Origin: DASRFR01 sp035651455
Lineage (GTDB): Bacteria; Acidobacteriota; Terriglobia; Terriglobales; Acidobacteriaceae
Length of the DNA stretch: 64,000 bases
Assembly (NCBI GenBank): GCA_035651455.1
Contig: DASRFR010000058.1
Coordinates: 124,001-188,000, forward strand
Direction: 5' to 3'
Below the pieces are notes generated by a model. That model saw only the letters and a list, made by a program, of their open reading frames with translations. It had not been told where the DNA came from and searched no databases. Both the position numbers and the translations under genes were made by a program. This document shows, one piece after another, positions 1 through 8,182 of this stretch. Within the stretch, counting starts at the first letter, position 1; the number at the start of each line of letters is the position of its first letter.

Positions 1-1432
1 GCTTCTCCAATTCCATCTGCATGTCGTTGATCTCTTTGAGCTGATACAAGAACCATGGATCGATGGATGTCATTTTCGCCAGTTGCTTGACCGTGTAGCC
101 CTGGCGCAGCGCGTAGCGGACATATTGCAATCGCTCAGGATGCGGCGTGACCAATCTCTGGGTCAGGATTTTCGGTTCCACCTTCTCCGATCCGGCCTTT
201 TTACCGGTGTCGAGTGCGCGCACTCCTTTCAAGAGCGCCTCTTTGAAGGTTCGCCCGATCGCCATCACTTCGCCAACCGATTTCATCTGCGGACCGAGGC
301 TTTCGTCAGCACCCGGAAATTTTTCGAACTGCCACTTGGGAATTTTTACGACCACGTAATCCAGGGTTGGTTCGAAGCAGGCTGGAGTCTTGCGGGTAAT
401 GTCATTAGGGATCTCGTCCAGCGTGTAGCCCACAGCGAGTCGCGCCGCAATCTTGGCAATCGGGAAGCCTGTAGCCTTCGAGGCCAACGCCGACGATCGC
501 GAAACACGTGGGTTCATCTCGATAACGGTCATGCGGCCTGTGTTGGGATTAATTGCGAACTGGATATTCGATCCGCCGGTCTCGACACCGATTTCACGGA
601 TCACTGCAATCGCCGCGTCGCGCATTGCCTGGTATTCGCGATCGGTCAGCGTTTGTGCCGGCGCGACGGTGATGGAATCGCCGGTGTGCACACCCATGGG
701 ATCGAAATTCTCAATCGAGCAGATGATGATGACGTTGTCCCGGATGTCGCGCATCACCTCCAGTTCGAATTCCTTCCATCCCAGCACCGACTCCTCGATC
801 AGTACTTCGTGCACCGGGGAAAGATCCAACCCGCGCGCCAGGACTTCCATCAGTTCTTCGCGGTTGTAGGCAATACCGCCGCCGGTTCCGCCTAGCGTGA
901 AGGACGGGCGCACGATAACGGGAAAGCCGATTTTGCCGGCAAACTCTGTTCCGTCTTTCAGGTTGTTCACCAACGCCGACTTAGGCACATCCAAGCCAAT
1001 CTTCTGCATGGCGTCCTTGAAGAAGAGCCGGTCTTCGGCTTTCTTGATGGCCGCGATGTTGGCGCCGATCAACTGCACGTTGTACTTGTCGAGAACGCCT
1101 CCGTCCGAAAGCTCAACAGCAAGATTCAGCGCCGTCTGGCCGCCGACTGTCGGCAAGACCGCGAATCCTGCCGAAGGCGCCATTTCGCGCTCGGTACGGA
1201 TAATCTCTTCCAGGTACTCGCGGGTCAAAGGCTCGATGTACGTGCGGTCCGCCATGTTGGGATCGGTCATGATGGTGGCGGGATTGGAATTCGCCAGCAC
1301 CACTTCGAATCCGTCCGACTTAAGCGCTTTGCAGGCCTGCGCGCCGGAGTAGTCGAACTCCGCCGATTGCCCGATGACAATCGGCCCGGAACCAATGATC
1401 AGGATTTTTGATATATCAGTGCGTCGTGGCAT
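1..1432 (-). CDS. carB: Carbamoyl-phosphate synthase large subunit, partial (N-terminal 477 residues)
   Basis: Makes carbamoyl phosphate from ammonia, bicarbonate and two ATP for pyrimidine and arginine synthesis, with ammonia supplied by CarA. The ATG at 1432 opens a protein starting MPRRTDISKILIIGSGP; the pre-ATP-grasp nucleotide motif GSGPIVIGQ sits at residues 14-22. The first ATP-grasp domain follows, with an EMNPRVSRSSALASKATG stretch typical of the carboxyphosphate half. The gene runs off the left edge of the window, so the carbamate-phosphorylating half and the allosteric domain (about 600 further residues in this family) are not seen. It lies 168 bp downstream of carA on the same strand. 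Family assignment is secure; nothing can be said about the missing half. Confidence 0.97.
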   Translation of the reverse strand, partial: MPRRTDISKILIIGSGPIVIGQSAEFDYSGAQACKALKSDGFEVVLANSNPATIMTDPNMADRTYIEPLTREYLEEIIRTEREMAPSAGFAVLPTVGGQTALNLAVELSDGGVLDKYNVQLIGANIAAIKKAEDRLFFKDAMQKIGLDVPKSALVNNLKDGTEFAGKIGFPVIVRPSFTLGGTGGGIAYNREELMEVLARGLDLSPVHEVLIEESVLGWKEFELEVMRDIRDNVIIICSIENFDPMGVHTGDSITVAPAQTLTDREYQAMRDAAIAVIREIGVETGGSNIQFAINPNTGRMTVIEMNPRVSRSSALASKATGFPIAKIAARLAVGYTLDEIPNDITRKTPACFEPTLDYVVVKIPKWQFEKFPGADESLGPQMKSVGEVMAIGRTFKEALLKGVRALDTGKKAGSEKVEPKILTQRLVTPHPERLQYVRYALRQGYTVKQLAKMTSIDPWFLYQLKEINDMQMELEK

Positions 1433-1600
1433 GAAGATTGTCGTTTAGCGCTCGATCACAGCCTTGCCCCAGGCGTATGCACACATCGCTGCTCACCTAC
1501 AGTGCGATAGCTCTGGAGATCCGTCGTCCAGCAAAAATCGGCAGTCCCAAGCGAAGGAATGAACCCGGCTGCAAATGGCTTGGCGGACTCCATCGCCGGC

Positions 1601-2737
1601 CTACCTGCCTCCATTCCATTCGTCCATCATTTTTGTGAAATCTTTGAACAAATAATGCGAATCATGCGGACCCGGTGACGCCTCGGGGTGGTACTGCACC
1701 GAGAAAAGGGGCACATTCCGGTGGCGCAGACCCTCCAAGGTCGAGTCGTTAAGGTCCATGTGGGTCAACTCGACCTCACTCTCCGGGACGGAGTCGGGAT
1801 CCACCGCGAAATTGTGATTATGCGCGGTGATTTCCACCTTGCCGGTTTTCAACTGCTTTACCGGATGATTTCCACCATGGTGGCCGAATTTCAGTTTGTA
1901 GGTTTTTCCGCCCAGCGCGATTCCCGTCAGTTGATGGCCAAGGCAGATGCCGAAGATGGGCTGCCGGCCCAGCAAGCGGCGGATGTTATCCACGGCGTAG
2001 GTACACGGCTCCGGGTCACCGGGCCCATTCGACAGGAATACGCCGTCGGGCTTGAGCGCGAGAACGTCTTCCGCGGCAGTCTGCGCCGGAACAACCGTCA
2101 CCTTGCAGCCTTCGCCGCGCAACTTTCGAAGGATGTTCTGCTTGATGCCAAAATCGTAGGCGACGACGTGGAACCGTGCCGGCTCGTCCTTCACTCCGAC
2201 CACCGACACTGGCTCGTGCGAGCGCTCACCCACGTCCCACACATACGGGTGCTTGGTCGTGACGACTTTCGCGAGATCGGTTCCATCCATTTTCGGGATC
2301 GAACGCGCCTTTGCGACAAGCTTGTCAGAGTCGCTCTCGATGCTGGATATCACGCCCCGCATGACGCCATTATCGCGAAGATGACGAACCAGCGCACGCG
2401 TATCGACATCCGCCAGTACCGGAATCTTGAACTGCTCCAAGTACTGTTCGGCGACTTGTTGCGATCGCCAGTTCGAGCTGACCTTGGAGAACTCGCGGAC
2501 GACCAGACCTTCGATGTAAGGGCGAACCGCTTCGTTATCTTCTGGGTTGGTTCCGTAATTGCCGATTTCAGGGTTGGTGAGAACGACTATCTGGCCGGCA
2601 TAGGAAGGATCGGTGAAGATTTCCTGGTAACCGGTAATGCAAGTATTAAAAACGACTTCGCCGTAGCATTCACCTTTTGCGCCGTAGCCTTTACCGCGGA
2701 AGATGCGCCCATCTTCCAGCGCAAGGATTGCCTGCAT
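1601..2737 (-). CDS. carA: Carbamoyl-phosphate synthase small subunit (glutamine amidotransferase)
   Basis: Hydrolyses glutamine and channels ammonia to CarB. At 378 residues it has the normal family length. The N-terminal CPSase small-subunit domain (about 1-150) is followed by a class I glutamine amidotransferase domain. That domain carries the nucleophile Cys265 in GICLGHQ and the His350/Glu352 pair in YHPEASPGP, so the triad is intact. The ATG at 2737 starts MQAILALEDGRIFRGKGYG, which matches the family start. Gene order lepB-carA-carB on the minus strand, with gaps of 91 and 168 bp, suggests one transcript, although the carA-carB gap is large enough for an internal signal. Confidence 0.98.
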   Translation of the reverse strand: MQAILALEDGRIFRGKGYGAKGECYGEVVFNTCITGYQEIFTDPSYAGQIVVLTNPEIGNYGTNPEDNEAVRPYIEGLVVREFSKVSSNWRSQQVAEQYLEQFKIPVLADVDTRALVRHLRDNGVMRGVISSIESDSDKLVAKARSIPKMDGTDLAKVVTTKHPYVWDVGERSHEPVSVVGVKDEPARFHVVAYDFGIKQNILRKLRGEGCKVTVVPAQTAAEDVLALKPDGVFLSNGPGDPEPCTYAVDNIRRLLGRQPIFGICLGHQLTGIALGGKTYKLKFGHHGGNHPVKQLKTGKVEITAHNHNFAVDPDSVPESEVELTHMDLNDSTLEGLRHRNVPLFSVQYHPEASPGPHDSHYLFKDFTKMMDEWNGGR

Positions 2738-2828
2738 TCTCGCTCCGAAGAGTGGATTTTGTGGATTCTATCAGGGAAGAAGACATCGCGGAAGAACGTT
2801 CCGCAAAACAGGCCAGCAATTTTTTGCA

Positions 2829-3422
2829 TTACCGCAAGCGTCCCAACTTCTCCATGGGCCAGTAGCCAAAAACGGCTTTGCCGTAAATATAGGCCTGGTT
2901 CACGGGGCCGAAGTCGCGGCTGTCGTTTGACATGGTGCGATGGTCGCCAAGTACGAAATAGGAGTTCTGCGGGACGACGATTTCCGGGTACGACCTCATA
3001 TCGGCATACTCAGACGGGACGTAATTTTCGGCCAGCGCATTGCCGTTCACGAAGACTTGCCCGGCAACGATTCTTATGTGGTCCCCCGCCAGCCCGATGA
3101 CCCGCTTGATGTAGCTCTTGGAGGGATCCCGTGGATATCGAAACACCACGATGTCGCCCCGCTCGATGGGCTCTAAGCGATAGACAAACTTATTTACGAA
3201 GATGCGCTCCTGGTCGTCGAGGGAAGGCATCATGCTGGTTCCTTCGACTTTAACCGGCTGGTACAGGAAGATGATGATAAAAGCGGAGATTGCCAGCGAG
3301 ATGATTAGATCGCGAAGCCAGACAGCCAAGACGGGCGCCGCCCGGTGTGGTCGAAATGTGCCGGTACCGGCCTCAACGGGGAAGCTCTCATCGGCAATTC
3401 CGGGTTCCAGCATCGCCTTCAT
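2829..3422 (-). CDS. lepB: Signal peptidase I
   Basis: Membrane serine protease that removes signal peptides from exported proteins. It has 197 residues: a short cytoplasmic N-terminus, one hydrophobic anchor at about 36-54, then the catalytic domain. The Ser/Lys dyad is visible: Ser63 in EGTSMMPS and Lys106 in YIKRVIG. The family box near the C-terminus reads VLGDHRTMSNDSRDFG, a variant of the common GDNR-N-SxDSR box with His in place of Asn. A single anchor, rather than the two of E. coli LepB, is usual outside Proteobacteria. It is the first gene of the lepB-carA-carB run. Confidence 0.96.
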   Translation of the reverse strand: MKAMLEPGIADESFPVEAGTGTFRPHRAAPVLAVWLRDLIISLAISAFIIIFLYQPVKVEGTSMMPSLDDQERIFVNKFVYRLEPIERGDIVVFRYPRDPSKSYIKRVIGLAGDHIRIVAGQVFVNGNALAENYVPSEYADMRSYPEIVVPQNSYFVLGDHRTMSNDSRDFGPVNQAYIYGKAVFGYWPMEKLGRLR

Positions 3423-3550
3423 TGTATACGGACTGACTGGTTCTCTGCCGGGGCGCTTTTTGTCCCGAAGCTCCCCTTGTATATCCGTTCCGGGGCTGGA
3501 TATGCGATTCTCACGCGTCGGGTTACAATAGCGAAATTGAGGATTCCAGC

Positions 3551-4009
3551 ATGCTGAAACGTGGCTTGCTTTTGTCGCTGGTGCTTGTTCTGACTATGAC
3601 TTCGCAATGGTCGTCGTCGCAGGAAGAGGAGGGCGAGAACCGGGTACCGGCCTACAACGCTGGGCCCCCAGGTAAGGGAACCACGCTCCCTGCCATCCTT
3701 ACGAAGGATCAGCTGTGGGGCGAGAACGCGCAATATCCCTATCAGACGCACGCCTACGAACTTGCGGCCAAGATCCAAGGTGTCATTCACCAGCAGCCCT
3801 GTTATTGCTACTGCGACCGCATGGGTCACAACAGCCTTCATAGCTGCTTCGAAGGAACGCATGGCGCGCAATGCGGCACGTGCCTGAAGGAGCTCTACTA
3901 CAGCTATGTCGAGCACAAGAAAGGCAAGACGGCCGCGCAGATTCGCAACGGCATCATCAAAGGTGATTGGCGCCAGGTAGACCTGAAAACGGCGGATTCG
4001 ATCAACTGA
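3551..4009 (+). CDS. Secreted PCYCGC-motif protein, unknown function
   Basis: A 152-residue exported protein. Residues 1-23 form a signal peptide (MLKRGLLLSLVLVLTMTSQW then SSSQ). The mature part holds the motif PCYCYC at 83-88, then Cys99 in HSCF and a CxxC pair at 108/111 (CGTC). This matches the PCYCGC-motif family of small exported or lipid-anchored proteins of unknown role, here with Tyr in place of the usual Gly. Six cysteines and several histidines suggest a metal or thiol role outside the cytoplasm, but this is inference. No lipobox Cys follows the signal peptide, so it is probably soluble in the periplasm. The ATG at 3551 follows a candidate -10 (TACAAT, 3524-3529). Confidence 0.8.
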   Translation: MLKRGLLLSLVLVLTMTSQWSSSQEEEGENRVPAYNAGPPGKGTTLPAILTKDQLWGENAQYPYQTHAYELAAKIQGVIHQQPCYCYCDRMGHNSLHSCFEGTHGAQCGTCLKELYYSYVEHKKGKTAAQIRNGIIKGDWRQVDLKTADSIN

Positions 4010-4228
4010 TCAGGGGTTGGAAACGGCTGTGGAAGTTGACGGCTTTACCGCGAAACGGGTATAACCGCCTCGCGATGGTGCAAGAGAAATCCAGTGGAAA
4101 TGGCGGTCGCGAGCCTTTGGCATTTATACCTAATGTTTTAGTTGAACTAGTGTCTAGTAACTTATTGAGAGGTTAAGCTAAACTTCACACGAGGAAATTC
4201 TACGAAGAGTTCTGGAAGAGTATTGCAG

Positions 4229-4795
4229 ATGGCACAGAAACCCGGCGCAAAGAAAACCGTTGTCGAAGATCCGCGCTTCGCACAGGCAGTTCAGAACTAT
4301 GAGGCAGGCCTGCGCGCAATGCAGGAACATAAGTTTGAGAAGGCAAAGGGCTACCTGCAAAAAGTCGCAAGCGGGCCTATGAAGGAGTTATGTGATCGCG
4401 CCTCGGTGCATCTCAACACCTGCAATCAGCATATGGAGCGCGCTGCCACCCAGTTCAAAACGCCAGAAGAGCACTATGATTACGCTGTCTCGCTCATGAA
4501 TCTAGGGGATTATGTAACTGCCCGCGAACATCTGGATAAGCTGCTGAAGCAATCTCCCACTTCGGATTACGTCCTCTACGGACTGGCGGCGCTAAACTGC
4601 CTCACAGGCCACGTGGAAGAATCACTCAAGAATTTGGATCAGGCGATCCGGGCGAACCCGGCCCTGCGCTTCCAAGCCAGAAATGACTCCGATTTTCAGA
4701 ACCTCGCCGAAGACCCCCGGTTTACGGAATTGCTTTATCCCGATCCGGGCGCAGAATTGTCGGCTTCCGAACCTAATTTCGATTCCGAGCAGTGA
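4229..4795 (+). CDS. TPR-repeat protein
   Basis: 188 residues from the ATG at 4229; a TTG six bases upstream is in frame but less likely. GGAAGAG lies about nine bases before the ATG. Helical repeats of TPR character run from about 15 to 150, for example ARFAQAVQNYEAGLRAM-like and HYDYAVSLMNLGDYVTAREHL segments. A short acidic tail, ELSASEPNFDSEQ, follows. There is no signal peptide, so it is a cytoplasmic scaffold or adaptor. Its stop is four bases before the yvcK start, so the two are almost certainly cotranscribed and may be translationally coupled. Partner and role are unknown. Confidence 0.85.
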   Translation: MAQKPGAKKTVVEDPRFAQAVQNYEAGLRAMQEHKFEKAKGYLQKVASGPMKELCDRASVHLNTCNQHMERAATQFKTPEEHYDYAVSLMNLGDYVTAREHLDKLLKQSPTSDYVLYGLAALNCLTGHVEESLKNLDQAIRANPALRFQARNDSDFQNLAEDPRFTELLYPDPGAELSASEPNFDSEQ

Positions 4796-4798
4796 AGT

Positions 4799-5878
4799 AT
4801 GGCGCCACATGGCTCACCTGACCCGAGCACGGTGGAGAACCGGCTTGTCGGGTTGCGGGTGGTCGCCATCGGGGGCGGTACCGGCCTTTCTACCCTCCTG
4901 AAGGGACTTAAGCGGTACGTTGCATCTCCGCGCGCACTGTATAGTCGGCGTCCTGATACTCTGCCCATTCGCGAGCTGTGCGCGGTCGTGACCGTAAGCG
5001 ATGACGGCGGATCCAGCGGGCGTCTGCGCAAAGAATTCAACATGCTGCCTCCGGGAGACATCCGCAACTGCGTGGTGGCTCTGTCCCAGGATGAAGATCT
5101 GCTCTCGCAGCTCTTTCAGCATCGGTTCCAAAAAGGCTCGGGGCTGGAAGGTCACAGCTTCGGCAATCTCTTTCTAGCGGCTCTCACATCCATAACGGGG
5201 GACTTCGCGGAAGCGGTCCGCTTGTCATCGGAGATCTTGCTGACTCGCGGCCGCATCTATCCCGCGACCACCTCCAACGTTGAGCTGGAAGCGCTGATGG
5301 AGGATGGCTCCCGCGTCCGCGGCGAAACCAAGATTACTGCCAGCAAGGTGCGCATCAAGGAGTTATTTCTGGATCCTCCAGATGTGAAACCGATGCCCCA
5401 GACATTGGACGCCATAGCCCGTGCTGACCTGATCACCATCGGTCCTGGTTCGCTTTTCACCAGCCTGATTCCCAATCTGCTGGTGCATGGGATTTCTCAT
5501 GCCATTGCCGAATCCAAGGCTGTCAAAGTATTTGTCTGCAACCTTATGACGCAGGCGAATGAAAGCTTGGGATTAACCGCTGCTGACCATATTCGCGCTC
5601 TGATCGCGCATGCTGCACAACAGGAAATTTTCGACTATGCGCTGATCAACCGTACCCCCGCTTCTGACGAGATGAAAGCCAAGTACGCGTTGGAAGGGGC
5701 GAGCCAGATTGTGGCGGATTTGGACGCAATCGAGAAATTGGGCGTCTGCCCCGTACTGGGAGACTACTTGGAGGAGGCTGGCGTCGCACGCCACGCCACC
5801 GATCGGGTTGCCGCCGACCTACTGCTGCTAGCGCTCAAACATCGCGAGCAGGTTCGGAAGCCCGAGCGCGTGTCCTGA
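4799..5878 (+). CDS. yvcK: YvcK/CofD-like gluconeogenesis factor
   Basis: Member of the YvcK family, which binds UDP-sugars (UDP-GlcNAc in studied members) and is needed for normal morphology and growth on gluconeogenic carbon in Bacillus. The 359 residues include the glycine-rich VVAIGGGTGLSTLLKGLK at about 21-38 and VTVSDDGGSSGRLR at about 64-77, then LPPGDIRNC, all hallmarks of the family. Related CofD proteins transfer lactyl-phosphate groups to make F420, but the length and the absence of F420 genes nearby favour YvcK. It follows the TPR gene with a three-base gap and ends 18 bp from the converging lipoprotein gene. Confidence 0.93.
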   Translation: MAPHGSPDPSTVENRLVGLRVVAIGGGTGLSTLLKGLKRYVASPRALYSRRPDTLPIRELCAVVTVSDDGGSSGRLRKEFNMLPPGDIRNCVVALSQDEDLLSQLFQHRFQKGSGLEGHSFGNLFLAALTSITGDFAEAVRLSSEILLTRGRIYPATTSNVELEALMEDGSRVRGETKITASKVRIKELFLDPPDVKPMPQTLDAIARADLITIGPGSLFTSLIPNLLVHGISHAIAESKAVKVFVCNLMTQANESLGLTAADHIRALIAHAAQQEIFDYALINRTPASDEMKAKYALEGASQIVADLDAIEKLGVCPVLGDYLEEAGVARHATDRVAADLLLLALKHREQVRKPERVS

Positions 5879-5896
5879 GATGTCCCTCTCACCAAC

Positions 5897-6778
5897 TTAC
5901 CAATAACGGAAGTTCAGCTTGTCCAGGTAAACAGCGTAGGATTGCTGCGTGTAATTGCCGTCCATCTGATAATTGATCGTGACCCCATACCAGTCACTGG
6001 TGGTGGATGGCTCCGAGTAGTTGAGAATGTTGGTAGTACCGTTGAGCGTGATGCTCTGGAACAGCAATTGGTCGGAGGACGTGCGCTGGACCTGAATAAC
6101 GAGATGATTCCACGCTTTGCTGGCTGGATTACAGGCAATGCCAGTGGCGTGCCATTTCTGAGCTACGTTGTCCCAAATGTCCCATTCGTGGCCGCCGCCA
6201 ATCCGGCACTCATGTCCCCAGATCAAAGATCGGCCATTCACAAATTGATTGACGTCAAACTCCAACGCTTGCGAGGTCTCAAGATTATCGCCATAGAAGT
6301 TCACGTCGTAGGTGAAATTGTGCAGGCTGGGATTCAACGACCGACCGGCGTCGGGCAAGCCCTGGGAGGAGAGGTCACCGATCAAGTGCTGGTTCCAAAG
6401 AACGTCGGAGTAAGGCGTAGTTCCACCAATTTCGAACTTTGCGGAGTTGCCGGTCTGGCTAGGAACGCGGACATTTTGTGTCATCGACCAGGTATCTTCC
6501 GGACCCGTTGAAACGCACGATACACAGATCGCATAAGACGGCGGCAGGAGGGCATATCCAGTCCATCCATCTTGGGAATGCAAGTTGTTAAAAGTGCTGT
6601 GGCTAGAGCCGCCGGAACCCGATCCCCCGCTTGAGCCACCCGAACTGGAATCGCCGGAAGTCCCGCTACTTGTTCCCGAATTGTCCGTCGAGGCGGTCGG
6701 GCTGCTTACACCCGCACAAGCAATGCAGATGAGTAGCGCCCCACAAACCAGAATCGCGGAGAAGATGTTTTTTTTCAT
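5897..6778 (-). CDS. Probable secreted lipoprotein with Ser/Gly-rich linker, unknown function
   Basis: 293 residues from the ATG at 6778 (MKKNIFSAILVCGALLICIAC); nine further in-frame codons upstream are probably untranslated because they precede the positively charged signal start. Cys21 follows ICIA, an imperfect lipobox with Cys at -3. A low-complexity Ser/Gly/Thr linker covers about 26-65. The rest is a beta-rich domain with many Trp, Tyr and Asn residues, resembling a concanavalin/laminin-G-like jelly-roll fold; this is an impression from composition, not from a motif. It converges on yvcK and is divergent from lpxB. No substrate can be proposed. Confidence 0.75.
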   Translation of the reverse strand: MKKNIFSAILVCGALLICIACAGVSSPTASTDNSGTSSGTSGDSSSGGSSGGSGSGGSSHSTFNNLHSQDGWTGYALLPPSYAICVSCVSTGPEDTWSMTQNVRVPSQTGNSAKFEIGGTTPYSDVLWNQHLIGDLSSQGLPDAGRSLNPSLHNFTYDVNFYGDNLETSQALEFDVNQFVNGRSLIWGHECRIGGGHEWDIWDNVAQKWHATGIACNPASKAWNHLVIQVQRTSSDQLLFQSITLNGTTNILNYSEPSTTSDWYGVTINYQMDGNYTQQSYAVYLDKLNFRYW

Positions 6779-6923
6779 CTGGTAGTCGCGAAGGAAACGC
6801 AACATTTGTTTGTTTGTGCAGTTATCCTCCGGAACTTACCTTGCGACTAGATATCGGAAGTTCAAGGGGTACTCGGGCAATCACCTGAGCAAAGGAGCGC
6901 CTGATAGCCGTTACAATGGGCCG

Positions 6924-8054
6924 GTGAGGGTCCTGATCTCCGCGGGGGAAGCTTCCGGTGAAATGTACGGCGGGCAGTTGATTGAGGCCGTGCATCGGCG
7001 CGATGCTTCCCTAGACTTCTTTGGAGTTGGCGGCGAACGGATGCGTGCCGCCGGCTGTGACACCGTCGTGGACGCGAAGGACCTGGCGGTGGTCGGGATC
7101 ACCGAGATTCTGGGACAATTGCCGAAAATCTATCGCCTGTTCCAGGCTCTCATGGCTGAGACACACCGACGTAAACCGGCGCTCGCCATTGTGATCGATT
7201 CGCCGGCTTTCAATTGGCGGGTAGCCCGCCAGATGCACAAGGCCGGCGTTCCGGTTTTGTATTATGTGGCGCCGCAGTTCTGGGCTTGGCGGCAAGGGCG
7301 CGTGCGTCTGCTCAAGAAATACATCAGCAAAGCGCTCGTCATTTTTCCCTTTGAAGAGCAGTTCTATCGTGAACGCGGGGTGGATGCCACGTTCGTCGGC
7401 CATCCGCTAGCTGATCTGCCTCATCCCCAAATCGAACGAGGCGATTACGCGGCGAAATACAAGCTTGATGCCGAAAAACACTGGATCACGCTGATGCCGG
7501 GCAGCCGGATCAAAGAAGTCAGGATGAATCTTCCCACCATGCTCGAGGCTGTGGCGCAATTTGGGCGGGCATTCGAGTTTGTCCTACCGGTTGCCCCTAC
7601 GCTGGACCCGGCATTCTTGCGAACTCACACAAAGGGATGCTCGGTAACGTTGATACCGGAATCGCTGCCGGGGTTGTGGCACTCCCGTGCGGCCATCGTA
7701 GCCAGCGGGACCGCGACAGTGGAAGCAGCAATGATGTCCACGCCCTTTGTCATGGTCTACCGCGTATCCCGGCTGACGTACGTGTTGGGGAAGCCCCGCA
7801 TCAAGGTTCCGCATTTCGCGATGGTCAATGTCATCGCTGGGGAGGAGGTCGTGCCCGAGCTGGTTCAGGCGGACTTCACCACTGAGAATGTCATCAAGAG
7901 ATTGAACGAGATCATTCCAGAAGGCACCCCACGCGATGAAATGCTGGAAGGACTGGCGCGGGTAAAAGCCAAGATGCGTTCACCGGATAGCCGACATCCG
8001 GCCGATCAAGCGGCCGACGTAGTGCTGCAAGAGCTAAACCGAAACCGCTCCTAA
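6924..8054 (+). CDS. lpxB: Lipid-A-disaccharide synthase
   Basis: GT19 enzyme that joins UDP-2,3-diacylglucosamine and lipid X to make the lipid A disaccharide on the inner membrane. From the GTG at 6924 it gives 376 residues beginning MRVLISAGEASGEMYG, which is the family N-terminus. An in-frame TTG at 6810 would add 38 residues unlike any LpxB. Family motifs include YYVAPQFWAW, FPFEEQFY, FVGHPLAD and LMPGSRIKE. No ribosome binding site precedes the GTG, and a TACAAT at 6912-6917 would place a transcription start at about the GTG, so the mRNA may be leaderless. It confirms a Gram-negative envelope. Confidence 0.95.
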   Translation: MRVLISAGEASGEMYGGQLIEAVHRRDASLDFFGVGGERMRAAGCDTVVDAKDLAVVGITEILGQLPKIYRLFQALMAETHRRKPALAIVIDSPAFNWRVARQMHKAGVPVLYYVAPQFWAWRQGRVRLLKKYISKALVIFPFEEQFYRERGVDATFVGHPLADLPHPQIERGDYAAKYKLDAEKHWITLMPGSRIKEVRMNLPTMLEAVAQFGRAFEFVLPVAPTLDPAFLRTHTKGCSVTLIPESLPGLWHSRAAIVASGTATVEAAMMSTPFVMVYRVSRLTYVLGKPRIKVPHFAMVNVIAGEEVVPELVQADFTTENVIKRLNEIIPEGTPRDEMLEGLARVKAKMRSPDSRHPADQAADVVLQELNRNRS

Positions 8055-8086
8055 GCTCTTGCGCTTGAATTCGGCGCAGTACCGGC

Positions 8087-8100
8087 GCGACAAATGTCGC
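8087..8100. repeat. Short inverted repeat after lpxB
   Basis: Arms GCGAC and GTCGC around a four-base loop, 33 bp after the lpxB stop and about 80 bp before the next gene. No T-tract follows. It could be a weak 3' hairpin or chance. Confidence 0.3.
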
Positions 8101-8182
8101 CTAAGCCTTGTGCCCACAGCATCTTTTGCGTGACAATCTACATCATACGGAATAAGGCCTGAATTTCAGGAGATCTTCTTAC

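Noticed and set aside
1688..3100. 470-codon open frame on the plus strand
   Set aside because: It lies antisense to carA and lepB, both of which have complete motifs; its product has no recognisable domain and shows the composition of an antisense shadow.
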